A stretch of 64,000 nucleotides of DNA from Cellulomonas fengjieae (GTDB lineage Bacteria; Actinomycetota; Actinomycetes; Actinomycetales; Cellulomonadaceae): assembly GCF_018388465.1 (NCBI RefSeq), contig NZ_CP074404.1, positions 3,782,001 to 3,846,000 on the forward strand, in the 5' to 3' direction. Shown in pieces: positions 31,525 to 39,658 of this stretch. Position numbers and translations under genes: made by a program. The notes beneath the pieces are model-generated. The model did not search any database. It was given only the letters and a program-made list of their open reading frames with translations, and was not told the DNA's origin. How positions within the stretch are numbered: the first letter of the stretch is position 1; every line of letters starts with the position of its first letter.

Positions 31525-32391
31525 TCAGGAGGTGGGGCGCCAGCGCGACAGGCGTCGCTCGGCGAGCAGGAGGACGGCGTTGATCGACAGCCCGACGAGC
31601 GCGATCGTGATGATCCCGGCGTACACGGCGGGGATCTGGAAGTTCTGCTGGGCGGCGGTGACCAGGTAGCCGAGGCCCGCACGGGCCCCGACCATCTCCG
31701 CGGCGACGAGCACGAGGATCGAGGCCGCCCCAGCCATGCGGACGCCGGTGAAGATCGTGGGCACCGCGGCCGGCAGGGTCACCTTGGTGAACAGCTGCAG
31801 CGGACGCAGTCCCAGCGACCGGGCGGACTTGAGCAGCAGCGGGTCGACCGTGCGCACGCCCGTGATGGTGCTGAGCAGCACCGGGAAGAAGCACGCGTAC
31901 ACCACCAGCGCGATCTTGGACGTCTCCCCGATGCCGAGGATCAGCACGAAGACCGGCAGGAGCGCGAGCGCGGCGGTGTTGCGGAACAGCTCCAGGACGG
32001 GGTTGAGGAACCGGGCGACCGAGGGCGAGCGGCCGATCAGCGCACCGAGCGGGATCGCCGTGGCGAGCGCGATGCCCAGCCCCACCAGTGCACGCGTGAG
32101 GCTGGCCCGGAGGTGCTCGGCCAGCTGCCCGCTGCCCAGCAGGTCCCCCAGGGCGGCGAGCGACGTGCTGAGCGGTGGCAGGAACACGCGGTCGACGAGC
32201 CCGACCCGGGGGGCGACCTCCCAGAGGGCCGCGAAGGCCAGGATCGCGGCACTGCCCCGCAGCAGCCTGCCGAGCGCCGGACGGAGCCGGGCCGGCCGGT
32301 GCGCGTCGAGGCTGAGGCCGGCGCGTCGCCGGTAGTCCTCGGGCGCGGGGTCGAGCGACGGTGCGGTCCTGGCGAGCGTGGAGCTAGACAT
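31525..32391 (-). CDS. ABC transporter permease, SsuC/TauC type
   Basis: 288 residues with six membrane segments after a 45-residue N-terminal cytoplasmic extension. The EAA loop reads KSARSLGLRPLQLFTKVTLPAAVPTIFTGVRMA, characteristic of nitrate/sulfonate/taurine permeases (BPD_transp_1). It overlaps the ATPase gene by 8 bases and ends 13 bases before the monooxygenase. It forms the membrane channel for the imported sulfur compound. Confidence 0.92.
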   Translation of the reverse strand: MSSSTLARTAPSLDPAPEDYRRRAGLSLDAHRPARLRPALGRLLRGSAAILAFAALWEVAPRVGLVDRVFLPPLSTSLAALGDLLGSGQLAEHLRASLTRALVGLGIALATAIPLGALIGRSPSVARFLNPVLELFRNTAALALLPVFVLILGIGETSKIALVVYACFFPVLLSTITGVRTVDPLLLKSARSLGLRPLQLFTKVTLPAAVPTIFTGVRMAGAASILVLVAAEMVGARAGLGYLVTAAQQNFQIPAVYAGIITIALVGLSINAVLLLAERRLSRWRPTS

Positions 32392-33214
32392 GGGCGGCCT
32401 CCCGGGCGTGGGCGGTGGGTTGCTGCCGGGTGGGTTGCTGCCGGGTCGGTTGCCGCAGGGCGGACCAGACGCGGTGCCGGAGGCGGCCGAACGCCGGGTC
32501 GGACCGGACGTCCTCGCCCGGCACCGGGTCGAGGTCGATGTCGATCAGGTCGCTGATCCGGCCGGGCCGTGGTGACATGACCGCGACCCGCTGACCGAGG
32601 TACACGGCCTCGTCGATGCCGTGCGTGATGAACACGACCGTCTTGCCGGTGGCCCGCCAGATCCGCAGCAGCTCGTCCTGCAGGGACTCCCGCGTCTGGG
32701 CGTCGAGCGCGGCGAACGGCTCGTCCATGAGCAGCACCCGCGGGTCGACCGCGAGCGCCCGGGCGATGGCCACCCGCTGCTTCATGCCGCCCGACAGCTC
32801 GTGCGGGTACCGGTCCGCGAACCCCGTCAGGCCGACCAGGTCCAGGTGCTCGTCGGCCAGCCGCCCGCGCTGCCGACGGGGGACCCCCACCGACTCGAGC
32901 CCGAGCTCGACGTTCTTGCGGGCGGTGCGCCAGGGCAGCAGCGCGTACTGCTGGAAGACGACGGCGCGGTCGGTCGCGGGTCCGGTGACGGGTCGCCCGT
33001 GCAGCAGGATGCGTCCGGCGGTCGGCGTCGTGAGCCCCGCGACGAGGTCCAGCAGCGTCGACTTGCCGCAGCCGCTCGGCCCGACGACGGCGAGGAACTG
33101 CCCGTCGGGCACCTCCAGGTCGACGTCCTGCACGGCGGTGAACCGGGCGCTGCGGCCCTCGTCGCGCACCACGAAGTCCTTCCGGACGCCGTCCAGCACC
33201 AGTGCCGCGGTCAT
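32384..33214 (-). CDS. ABC transporter ATPase, SsuB/TauB type
   Basis: 276 residues. Walker A GPSGCGKST, Q-loop FQQYALLPW, signature LSGGMKQR, Walker B VLLMDEPFAALD and H-loop FITHG are intact; the LPWRTARKNVELGLE region is typical of sulfonate/nitrate importers. The C-terminus ends in a short repeated RQQPT tract. It overlaps the binding-protein gene (ATGA) and the permease gene. Confidence 0.93.
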   Translation of the reverse strand: MTAALVLDGVRKDFVVRDEGRSARFTAVQDVDLEVPDGQFLAVVGPSGCGKSTLLDLVAGLTTPTAGRILLHGRPVTGPATDRAVVFQQYALLPWRTARKNVELGLESVGVPRRQRGRLADEHLDLVGLTGFADRYPHELSGGMKQRVAIARALAVDPRVLLMDEPFAALDAQTRESLQDELLRIWRATGKTVVFITHGIDEAVYLGQRVAVMSPRPGRISDLIDIDLDPVPGEDVRSDPAFGRLRHRVWSALRQPTRQQPTRQQPTAHAREAAHV

Positions 33215-34260
33215 GACGTCACCTCGCCGTCCGGGCCGCTCGCCGGGTCGAAGGTGCCGTTGCTGTAGGGGTTGTACTTGTTGGTGTACAGGTCCTCCGG
33301 GTCGATCTGGCCCTCCTCGAGCGTGCCCTCGCGGACCAGCCAGTCGACCCAGATGGAGATCTCCTTCGGGTCGATGACGCCCCCCGGTCCGGCGACCCCG
33401 GCGCTCTTCCAGTACTGCACGAGGTCGGTGTTCTCCTCGCGGCCACGCCCCTCGATGATCGACTCGAAGCGGTCGATCACGACCTCCCGGGGGTTGGTCT
33501 GCGTCCAGCGGATCGCGCGGGCGACCCCCTGCACGAAGTCCGCGACCGCCTCGGGGTTCCTGGCGATGAAGTCGTCCCGGAACACGTAGGAGCCGTAGGT
33601 GAACTCCCCGTACAGCGACGTGTCCGTGAACAGGGGCCGCAGCCCGCCGCGCTCCAGGGCGCTGTCCCGGAAGACGCCGCCGAGGGTGCCGACGTCGATC
33701 TGCCCCTCGCGCAGCGCCTGCTCGGTGGACACCGGCGGCACCACGACGAGCTGGACCGATGCGACCTGGTCCGCCGTGAGTCCCTCGGAGGACAGCCACT
33801 CCCGGACCACGAACTCGTGGTGCGCACCGAGGGTGTTCATCCCGACCTTCTTGCCGATGAGGTCCTCGGCGGTGCTGATCGGGCTGTCCTCGAGCACGTA
33901 GTAGCCGTTGAACGCGACGTCGTCGGACCCGTAGTAGCCGATGACCGACGTGATGGGCGACCCGGCGGCGACGAGCTTGGTGATCGCGCCGTTGAACGCC
34001 CCACCGAAGTCGGTCTGCCCAGTGGCGGCCGACTGGATGTCCTGCGGCCCGCTCGTCGTGTCGCCCACCCACTCGAGCGTGACGTCCTCGAGGTAGCCCA
34101 GGTCCTCGGCCAGCTCCGGGAACGTCACCTGGCTCGCGCTGCCCTGGTAGCGCAGGGTCACCGGCTCGTCGGGGTCGGTGGTGGCGGAGGCCGAGGAGCA
34201 CCCGGCTGCGAGCGCGGCCACGGCCAGCAGCGTCGCGACGGACGCGAGGCGGCGGTTCAC
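33211..34260 (-). CDS. Solute-binding lipoprotein, SsuA/TauA type
   Basis: 349 residues. A signal peptide ends in the lipobox LAAGC, so the protein is lipid-anchored outside the membrane. It follows the NMT1/SsuA fold (VTLRYQGSASQVTFPELAEDLGYLEDV, DFGGAFNGAITKLVAAGSPI, KKVGMNTLGAHHEFVVREWLSSEGL). The length is about 30 residues more than average because of a C-terminal extension rich in Asp and Asn. It overlaps both neighbours by 4 bases. It should capture an organic sulfur compound such as a sulfonate. Confidence 0.9.
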   Translation of the reverse strand: MNRRLASVATLLAVAALAAGCSSASATTDPDEPVTLRYQGSASQVTFPELAEDLGYLEDVTLEWVGDTTSGPQDIQSAATGQTDFGGAFNGAITKLVAAGSPITSVIGYYGSDDVAFNGYYVLEDSPISTAEDLIGKKVGMNTLGAHHEFVVREWLSSEGLTADQVASVQLVVVPPVSTEQALREGQIDVGTLGGVFRDSALERGGLRPLFTDTSLYGEFTYGSYVFRDDFIARNPEAVADFVQGVARAIRWTQTNPREVVIDRFESIIEGRGREENTDLVQYWKSAGVAGPGGVIDPKEISIWVDWLVREGTLEEGQIDPEDLYTNKYNPYSNGTFDPASGPDGEVTS

Positions 34261-34757
34261 GACGCGATCCGTCGGTAGTCGCCGGCCCAGTACAGGAGCG
34301 GCTCGCGCGTGCCGACGACGCGCACCTGGCTGACCTGCGCCAGGACCACGTGCTGCTCACCGGCGGGGATGCGGTGGGTGATCTCGACGCGCAGCGCGAT
34401 GGGCGCGAGCGTGAGGACGGGCTCGCCGCTGTCCAGCCGGTGCCACGGGGTCGCCGCGCCGAACCGGTCGGCGCCGTGCGTGGCGAACGTGCGGGCGATG
34501 TCGGTGTGCGAGGCGTCCAGCAGGTTGATCACCGCCGTCGGCGCCTCCCGCAGGGCGGGCCAGCTGGAGGAGGCCTCGTTGATGACGAACGAGACGATCG
34601 GCGGCTGGGCGGACACGGACGTGAGCGACGTGGCGGTGAAGCCGTGCGGGCCGTCGGTCCCGTCGAGCGTCACGACGATGACGTCGCCGGCGTACTCCCG
34701 GAAGACGCTGCGGTACGTCTCCCGGTCGACGGTGGGTTGCGGGGTCAGCAAGGACAC
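34257..34757 (-). CDS. Flavin reductase family protein
   Basis: 166 residues from GTG 34757, preceded by AGGAG. The FMN-binding split-barrel pattern is clear: YRSVFREYAGDVIVVTLDG, GFTATSLTSVSAQPPIVSFVI, FATHGADRF and VVLAQVSQV. It supplies reduced FMN to the monooxygenase encoded at the end of the same operon. First gene of the operon, with a 113-base gap to the cysteine-rich leader ORF upstream. Confidence 0.9.
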   Translation of the reverse strand: MSLLTPQPTVDRETYRSVFREYAGDVIVVTLDGTDGPHGFTATSLTSVSAQPPIVSFVINEASSSWPALREAPTAVINLLDASHTDIARTFATHGADRFGAATPWHRLDSGEPVLTLAPIALRVEITHRIPAGEQHVVLAQVSQVRVVGTREPLLYWAGDYRRIAS

Positions 34758-34833
34758 GGAGGTCTCCTGGGGTAGGCGGAAGCGGCCCGCCCCGGGACAG
34801 GGGCGTGGCGGAAAGAGAGGTCGGGACGAGGGG

Positions 34834-34850
34834 CCCGCTCAGCGCGCGGG
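34834..34850. other. Stem-loop between leader ORF and flavin reductase
   Basis: CCCGC (34834-34838) pairs with GCGGG (34846-34850). It follows the leader ORF stop by about 20 bases and could be part of an attenuation or antitermination switch. Confidence 0.35.
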
Positions 34851-34870
34851 CGGGGGTGCGGGCGGCTCGA

Positions 34871-34969
34871 CTAGCGGCCGGGGCACATGACGCGACGACA
34901 ACACGCGGTCGCCCGGGCGGCGTCGCGGTGCGACACGGCGGGGCCGACGGGGTGTGCCGGGAAGGTCAT
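34871..34969 (-). CDS. Cysteine-rich leader peptide of the sulfur operon
   Basis: 32 residues from ATG 34969, ending ATACCRRVMCPGR at TAG 34871-34873. Cys23, Cys24 and Cys29 use TGT TGT and TGC. It lies directly between the operon promoter and the first enzyme gene. Short ORFs with a run of cysteines near the end, sitting upstream of sulfur genes, are a known type of cysteine-responsive attenuator in actinobacteria: when charged tRNA-Cys is scarce, ribosomes stall at the Cys codons and the downstream genes are switched on. The start is nearly leaderless. The peptide itself need not have any function. Confidence 0.7.
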   Translation of the reverse strand: MTFPAHPVGPAVSHRDAARATACCRRVMCPGR

Positions 34970-34981
34970 GGAGCGACCGTA

Positions 34982-34987
34982 GTTATA
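34982..34987 (-). promoter_or_regulatory. -10 box TATAAC of the sulfur operon
   Basis: TATAAC on the minus strand, in the least GC-rich stretch of the region, 12 bases before the leader ATG. Transcription would start about 5 bases before it. No convincing -35 box at standard spacing. Confidence 0.5.
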
Positions 34988-35026
34988 CCCAACCAATCTG
35001 ATCAACATTCGTCCACCCAGTGGACG

Positions 35027-36943
35027 TCAGCCCTCCGCGAGCCACTCCGCGAACGCGTCGAACGACGAGGGCCGCCCCAGGAACCGCTCGACCAGCTCGG
35101 CGGCGTCGGCGGAGCCGCCGGGCGCCAGGATCGCGTCGCGGTACGCGCGCCCCACCACGGGGTCCATGAGGCCCGAGGCGAACCCGGTGCGCAGGTCCTT
35201 GGCGATGATCAGGCTCCAGAGGTAGGTGTAGTAGGCCGACCCGTAGCCGTCCAGGTGGCCGAAGCCGGCGTACTGGTGCGTGTCGGGGATCGGCGTGAAC
35301 GGACCGAACCGGGCGTCGATCTCAGCGGTGTACGCGGCCAGGTCGGCGGGCGGGTCGGCGTGCAGCCCGTACGACAGCGCGGTGAAGTTGAGCTGGCGAC
35401 GGGTCCACGTCCCGCGGCCGAACGCGTCGGCGGCGCGCATCCGCGCCACGAGGGCGGCTGGGATGGGCTCGCCGGCCGCGTTCGTCGCGAAGGAGCCCAG
35501 GACGTCGGCGTCCCAGCCCCACTCCTCGAGCAGCTGGCTCGGCGCCTCGACGAAGTCCCACTCGGTGGCGACCCCGGAGAACATCGCCCACGGCTGGTGG
35601 CCGCCGAGCACCTCGTGCACCAGGTGGCCCAGCTCGTGGAAGAACGTCAGGACGTCGTCGTGCTCCATGAGGCCGGTCGGGAAGTTGCAGACCAGCGCGC
35701 CCTCGGGCAGGAACCGGCCGGCGATCCCGGGCACCAGCGAGAACTGGGCGGCGTGGTTGAACTTGCCGGGACGGGGGTGCATGTCCAGGTAGACCCGGCC
35801 GATCACGCGTCCGTCGTCGGTGACGTCGTAGACCTCGACGTCGCTGTGCCACGTCGGCGCGTCGACCGGCTGCAGGGTGATCCCGAACAGCCGCGAGACG
35901 ACGTCCAGCACGCCCGGCTTCACGGCCTCGTACCGGAAGTACTCGCGGACCTCGCGCGAGTCCACGTCGTACTGCTCGTTCTTGATGATCTGGTCGTAGT
36001 ACAGGTTGTCGGCCGGTGTCACCGCAGCTGCCCCGGGCACGTCCTGGCGGTAGCGCGCGAGCATGACGTCCACGTCGCGCGCCGCGGGCGCCGCGGTCAG
36101 CGCGTCGAGCCGCTCGATCAGGTCGGCGATCGCCTGGCCCGAGCCGATCATCTTGATCTCGGCGTCGTAGGTGGGCCAGTCCGGGTAGCCCAGCAGCGTC
36201 GCGCGCTCGGCGCGCAGCCGGAGCAGCTCGGCGAGGATCGGCGAGTTGGCCGGCCACCCGATGCACTGGTGCTCGAACGTCAGCGCGAGCCGGACCGCCG
36301 GGTCCGTGGCGTACGTGCGCACCGGCAGCAGGTCGGGGTACTCGGTGGTCAGCGTGACCAGACCGTCCTCGCCCGCCGGGTGCTCCGCGCGGAAGTCGTC
36401 GGGCAGCCCGTCCAGCTGCTCGGGCGCCACCCGGACGCTGCGTGCCCCGTCACGGATGTTGCGCGAGAACTCCAGCCCGAGCTCCGTGCATCGCTGGGCG
36501 AGCGCGCGCAGGCGGTCGCGGTCCTCGGCCGAGCGGTCGACCCCGGCGCGACGGAAGTCGCGCAGCACGTGCTCGCGCACCCGTGCGGCCCCCGGCTCGA
36601 GCCCCTCGGCGTCGGTCGCGGCGAGCACCTGCCAGAGCTCGTGGTCCAGCCCCCGCTCCGTGACCAGGTCCTCGGCGGCCTGCGCGCGCTCCTCGGCGGC
36701 TGCCCGCAGGTCGGCGTCGGGGTGCACCTCGGACAGCAGGTGCGCCGCCGACGAGCTGCGGGCGATCGCGATGTCCGCGTCGTTCCAGAGGTCGAGGACC
36801 TCGGTCGTCGTGCGCGACGTGCCGTCCTTCAGGCGGGCCAGCAGCGCCCGCGCATCGTCGAGGGACGAGTCCACGGTGCCGGCCAGGAACGCCGGCCAGG
36901 CGGCGCCGTCGGTGGGGAACGCGGTGGGCTCGGCAGTCGACAT
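35027..36943 (-). CDS. M3-family oligopeptidase (Dcp/PrlC type)
   Basis: 638 residues, within the family range. The zinc site is HELGHLVHE (His436, Glu437, His440) with the third ligand Glu in WDFVEAPSQLLEEW. GYGSAYYTYLWS near the C-terminus is the substrate-binding Tyr region of M3 enzymes. It degrades short peptides in the cytoplasm. A TATCGT box sits 6 bases before ATG 36943, so the gene is leaderless. It is divergent from the LacI gene. Confidence 0.93.
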   Translation of the reverse strand: MSTAEPTAFPTDGAAWPAFLAGTVDSSLDDARALLARLKDGTSRTTTEVLDLWNDADIAIARSSSAAHLLSEVHPDADLRAAAEERAQAAEDLVTERGLDHELWQVLAATDAEGLEPGAARVREHVLRDFRRAGVDRSAEDRDRLRALAQRCTELGLEFSRNIRDGARSVRVAPEQLDGLPDDFRAEHPAGEDGLVTLTTEYPDLLPVRTYATDPAVRLALTFEHQCIGWPANSPILAELLRLRAERATLLGYPDWPTYDAEIKMIGSGQAIADLIERLDALTAAPAARDVDVMLARYRQDVPGAAAVTPADNLYYDQIIKNEQYDVDSREVREYFRYEAVKPGVLDVVSRLFGITLQPVDAPTWHSDVEVYDVTDDGRVIGRVYLDMHPRPGKFNHAAQFSLVPGIAGRFLPEGALVCNFPTGLMEHDDVLTFFHELGHLVHEVLGGHQPWAMFSGVATEWDFVEAPSQLLEEWGWDADVLGSFATNAAGEPIPAALVARMRAADAFGRGTWTRRQLNFTALSYGLHADPPADLAAYTAEIDARFGPFTPIPDTHQYAGFGHLDGYGSAYYTYLWSLIIAKDLRTGFASGLMDPVVGRAYRDAILAPGGSADAAELVERFLGRPSSFDAFAEWLAEG

Positions 36944-36949
36944 GTGCCG

Positions 36950-36955
36950 ACGATA
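36950..36955 (-). promoter_or_regulatory. -10 box TATCGT of leaderless M3 peptidase gene
   Basis: Read on the minus strand: TATCGT, six bases (CGGCAC), ATG 36943. Confidence 0.6.
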
Positions 36956-36972
36956 TCCGCGGGTGCCAGGTC

Positions 36973-36998
36973 CTGAGCAGCGAGATTCCGCTGCTCAG
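36973..36998. promoter_or_regulatory. Perfect 10+10 inverted repeat, likely LacI operator
   Basis: CTGAGCAGCG (36973-36982), six bases, CGCTGCTCAG (36989-36998). It covers the -35 position of the LacI promoter (-10 box at 37013) and lies between the divergent LacI and M3 genes. There is no T run, so a terminator is unlikely. Confidence 0.55.
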
Positions 36999-37012
36999 CG
37001 ACCGCGGGCTCG

Positions 37013-37018
37013 TAGGCT
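37013..37018 (+). promoter_or_regulatory. -10 box TAGGCT of leaderless LacI gene
   Basis: TAGGCT, six bases (CGGCCC), GTG 37025. Confidence 0.6.
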
Positions 37019-37024
37019 CGGCCC

Positions 37025-38029
37025 GTGCAGACCCGGCTGGCGGACATCGCGCAACAGGCGCAGGTGAGCACGGCGACGGTCTCCCGCGTGCTCAACGGCC
37101 GCCCGGGCGTCTCCGGCGCCACCCGGCAGGCGGTGCTCGCCGCGCTCGACCTGCTCGGCTTCGAGCGCCCCGCCGCCCTGACGACGAAGTCGGTGGGTCT
37201 GGTCGGCCTGGTCGTCCCGGAGCTCACCAACCCGGTGTTCCCGGCGTTCGCCGACGCCATCGAGCGGCGGCTGTCCGAGGCCCGGTTCACGCCGCTGCTG
37301 TGCACGCAGGCGCCGGGCGGCACCACCGAGGACCGGTACGTCGAGGTGCTCCTGGACCACGCCGTGAACGGCATCGTGTTCGTCTCCGGGCTGCATGCCG
37401 ACACCCAGGCCAACCTCGGCCGGTACCACCGGCTGCGCAACTCCGGCGTGCCGATCGTGCTGGTCAACGGCTACACGCCCGAGATCGACGCGCCCTTCGT
37501 CTCGACCGACGACGCCGCGGCGGTCGACCTCTCCGTCGACCATCTCGTCTCGCTCGGGCACCGGCGCATCGGGCTGGCGATCGGTCCCGAGCGGTACGTG
37601 CCCGCGCGGAGGAAGGTGGCCGCGTTCGGTGCCGCCCTCGCGCGGCACGGGCTCGACGACGGCGAGGTCCACGTGAGCACGTCGCTGTTCACCGCGGAGG
37701 GCGGGCAGGCCGCCGCCGCGGAGCTGCTCGCCACCGGCCACACCGCCCTCGTGTGCGGCTCGGACCTCATGGCGTTCGGCGCCGTCCGCGCCGCGCGCTC
37801 GGCCGGGCTGCGCGTGCCTCAGGACGTGTCGGTGGTCGGCTACGACGACTCCCCCCTCGTGGCGTTCACGGACCCGCCGCTGACCACGGTGCGCCAGCCG
37901 GTCGAGGCCCTGTGCCGCGCGGCGGTGGACGTGCTGCTGGCGCAGATGCGGGGGGAGAAGGCGTCGCGCGAGGAGCAGCTCTTCGCCCCGGAGCTGGTTG
38001 TGCGAGGGTCGACGGGTGGACGGATCTGA
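37025..38029 (+). CDS. LacI-family transcriptional regulator
   Basis: 334 residues. The N-terminal helix-turn-helix (RLADIAQQAQVSTATVSRVLNGRPGVSGATRQAVLAA) is followed by a periplasmic-binding-protein-like sensor (VGLVGLVVPELTNPVFPAFADAIERRL; VVGYDDSPLVAFTDPPLTTVRQP). It usually senses a sugar and controls sugar-use genes, but none is adjacent here; the M3 peptidase and a small kinase are. GTG 37025 fits a leaderless transcript. The kinase gene overlaps its last 14 bases. Confidence 0.93.
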   Translation: MQTRLADIAQQAQVSTATVSRVLNGRPGVSGATRQAVLAALDLLGFERPAALTTKSVGLVGLVVPELTNPVFPAFADAIERRLSEARFTPLLCTQAPGGTTEDRYVEVLLDHAVNGIVFVSGLHADTQANLGRYHRLRNSGVPIVLVNGYTPEIDAPFVSTDDAAAVDLSVDHLVSLGHRRIGLAIGPERYVPARRKVAAFGAALARHGLDDGEVHVSTSLFTAEGGQAAAAELLATGHTALVCGSDLMAFGAVRAARSAGLRVPQDVSVVGYDDSPLVAFTDPPLTTVRQPVEALCRAAVDVLLAQMRGEKASREEQLFAPELVVRGSTGGRI

Positions 38030-38558
38030 GCTGCTCGTGATCGGTGGGCGCTCCGGCGTGGGCAAGTCGTCGGTGGCGAACGCCCTGCACGCGCTGCTCC
38101 GGGACGCCGACGTGCGGCACGCGGTCATCGAGGGCGACGCCCTGGACCTGGCGTGGCCGCCGCCCTGGGAGCACCGGCTGAGCATGCGCAACCTCGCGGC
38201 GGTGTGGGCAAACTACCGCGAGCTGGGGTACCACCGGCTGGTCTACACCAACACCGTGTCCGTGCTGGAGGCCGACGAGCTGGCCGCGGCGATGGGCGAC
38301 GGGCCGCGGATCTCCGGCGTGCTGCTCACCGCGGCCGACGAGGTCGTCGACGCCCGGCTCGCGGGCCGGGAGTCCGGCGACGAGCTCGCCGCGCACGTCG
38401 AGCGGTCGGCGCGCGCCGCCCGCCGGCTGCACGCCGACGCCCCGGCGTGGATGCCCCGCGTGGCGACGGACGGCCGGACCCCGACCGAGATCGCGCGCAC
38501 GATCGCGGAGCTGGTGGGGTGGGTCAGCGCGGACCACCCAGGACCAGCCGCACGGTGA
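38016..38558 (+). CDS. Small P-loop kinase-like protein
   Basis: 180 residues. VIGGRSGVGKSSVANAL is the P-loop; VIEGDALDLAWPPPW resembles the substrate-binding region of adenylylsulfate/gluconate-type kinases. No specific substrate can be assigned. GTG 38016 has GAGGG 8 bases upstream; GTG 37998 is an alternative. It overlaps the LacI gene and, on the other strand, the last 35 bases of the DUF1905 gene. Co-transcribed with LacI. Confidence 0.8.
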   Translation: MDGSELLVIGGRSGVGKSSVANALHALLRDADVRHAVIEGDALDLAWPPPWEHRLSMRNLAAVWANYRELGYHRLVYTNTVSVLEADELAAAMGDGPRISGVLLTAADEVVDARLAGRESGDELAAHVERSARAARRLHADAPAWMPRVATDGRTPTEIARTIAELVGWVSADHPGPAAR

Positions 38559-38817
38559 CGACGTCGCCCAGGTCGAGGAGCTCCGCCTTGCGCACCGCGT
38601 CCTTGACCGGCACCAGGTAGCGCCCGTCCTTGGGGAACAGGGACGTCTCCCACTCGGTGTCGTCGATCCGGGCGAGCACCGGGATGACACCCCAGCCGTA
38701 GGTGATCTCCGCGGAGACGGCCTTGATGGCGGCGCTCTCCTGCTCCGGGACGGGGACGTAGTGGAACGGTGACGGGCCGCGCCAGTAGATGATCTCGCCG
38801 GTGAACTCGAGCTCCAT
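38524..38817 (-). CDS. DUF1905 domain protein
   Basis: 97 residues. FTGEIIYWRGPSPFHYVPVPEQESAAIKAV, ITYGWGVIPVLARIDDTEWETSLFPKDGRYLVPVKDAVRKAELLDLGDVVTVRL matches the DUF1905 small beta-barrel (motifs named here: YWRGPSPFHYVPVP, TEWETSLFPKDGRYLVPVK). Function unknown. ATG 38817; a CATCAT box 6 bases before it is a weak leaderless promoter. Confidence 0.85.
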   Translation of the reverse strand: MELEFTGEIIYWRGPSPFHYVPVPEQESAAIKAVSAEITYGWGVIPVLARIDDTEWETSLFPKDGRYLVPVKDAVRKAELLDLGDVVTVRLVLGGPR

Positions 38818-38861
38818 CGCGCCATGATGGCGCACGGCGGCGGGTGAGGGGTCGGCCGGGC

Positions 38862-39305
38862 TCAGTGCCAGTCGGAGATCCGGACGTCGTCGGGCGCGGG
38901 CGATCCGGCCCCCGTCTCGACGAGCTGCTTGAGGCTCATCAGGAAGGTGGCCCACTTGGTGCTGCAGTGCGCCATGAAGTCGACGGGCTCGCGCCAGCCC
39001 TCGTGGCCGAACAGGACGATCGTGTAGCCGTCGGCCTGCGCGAGGTCCCACCGGACCGTCGTACCGATCCACTCCGGCGGCCCCTCCACGACCTCCCAGA
39101 GCACCCGCTTTCCGGGCACCTGCTCGCGGACCAGCATGTCGAACCCGTCGGTCCCGAACCCGAACGAGACCGTGCCGCCCACCTCGGGGGTTCCGGTGGT
39201 CTCCACCGTCCACCACCGGGACAGCCCGTCGATCGTCGTCAGCGCCGCGTACACCTCGTCGGGGGACGCGTCCTTCATCCCCACCCTGTGCAGGATGTCC
39301 ACCAT
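38862..39305 (-). CDS. SRPBCC / AHSA1-type protein (cassette 3, distal)
   Basis: 147 residues. ILHRVGMKDASPDEVYAALTTIDGLSRWW opens the fold; VGGTVSFGFG is the conserved central strand. The C-terminus (TFLMSLKQLVETG) is the closing helix. The start lies 5 bases after the ArsR stop. Third gene of the SRPBCC-ArsR-SRPBCC operon that begins at 40122. Confidence 0.85.
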   Translation of the reverse strand: MVDILHRVGMKDASPDEVYAALTTIDGLSRWWTVETTGTPEVGGTVSFGFGTDGFDMLVREQVPGKRVLWEVVEGPPEWIGTTVRWDLAQADGYTIVLFGHEGWREPVDFMAHCSTKWATFLMSLKQLVETGAGSPAPDDVRISDWH

Positions 39306-39310
39306 GTCGC

Positions 39311-39658
39311 TCACTCCTTCTCGGTCGTCGTGCGTCGGTGGATCGCCTCCGCGATCCGCGTGATCCGCTGCAGCCGGGCGTCCCACGTGGCGCCCACGGC
39401 GGACAGCTGGGCGACCGCCCGGGCCAGCTGCGCCTCGTCGACCTCGTAGCGGCGCTCGCGCCCGGCGGGCGTGACGTGCACCAGGCCCACTCGGTCGAGG
39501 ACGACCAGGTGCTTGGCCACGGCCTGCCGCGTCACCGGCAGGTGCTCGCTGAGCGTGGTCGCGGTGCCCGGCCCCTCGGTCAGCAGGAGGTCGAGCAGGC
39601 GGCGGCGGGTCGGGTCGCCGACGGCGGACCAGAGGTCGTCGTCGACCGCGACGGTCAC
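39311..39658 (-). CDS. ArsR-family transcriptional regulator (cassette 3)
   Basis: 115 residues from GTG 39658. DLWSAVGDPTRRRLLDLLL, TATTLSEHLPVTRQAVAKHLVVLDRVGLVHVTPAGRERRYEV is the winged helix of the same ArsR group as cassettes 1 and 2. The start overlaps the stop of the first SRPBCC gene (GTGA). Unlike cassettes 1 and 2 the regulator is in the middle of the operon. Confidence 0.88.
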   Translation of the reverse strand: MTVAVDDDLWSAVGDPTRRRLLDLLLTEGPGTATTLSEHLPVTRQAVAKHLVVLDRVGLVHVTPAGRERRYEVDEAQLARAVAQLSAVGATWDARLQRITRIAEAIHRRTTTEKE

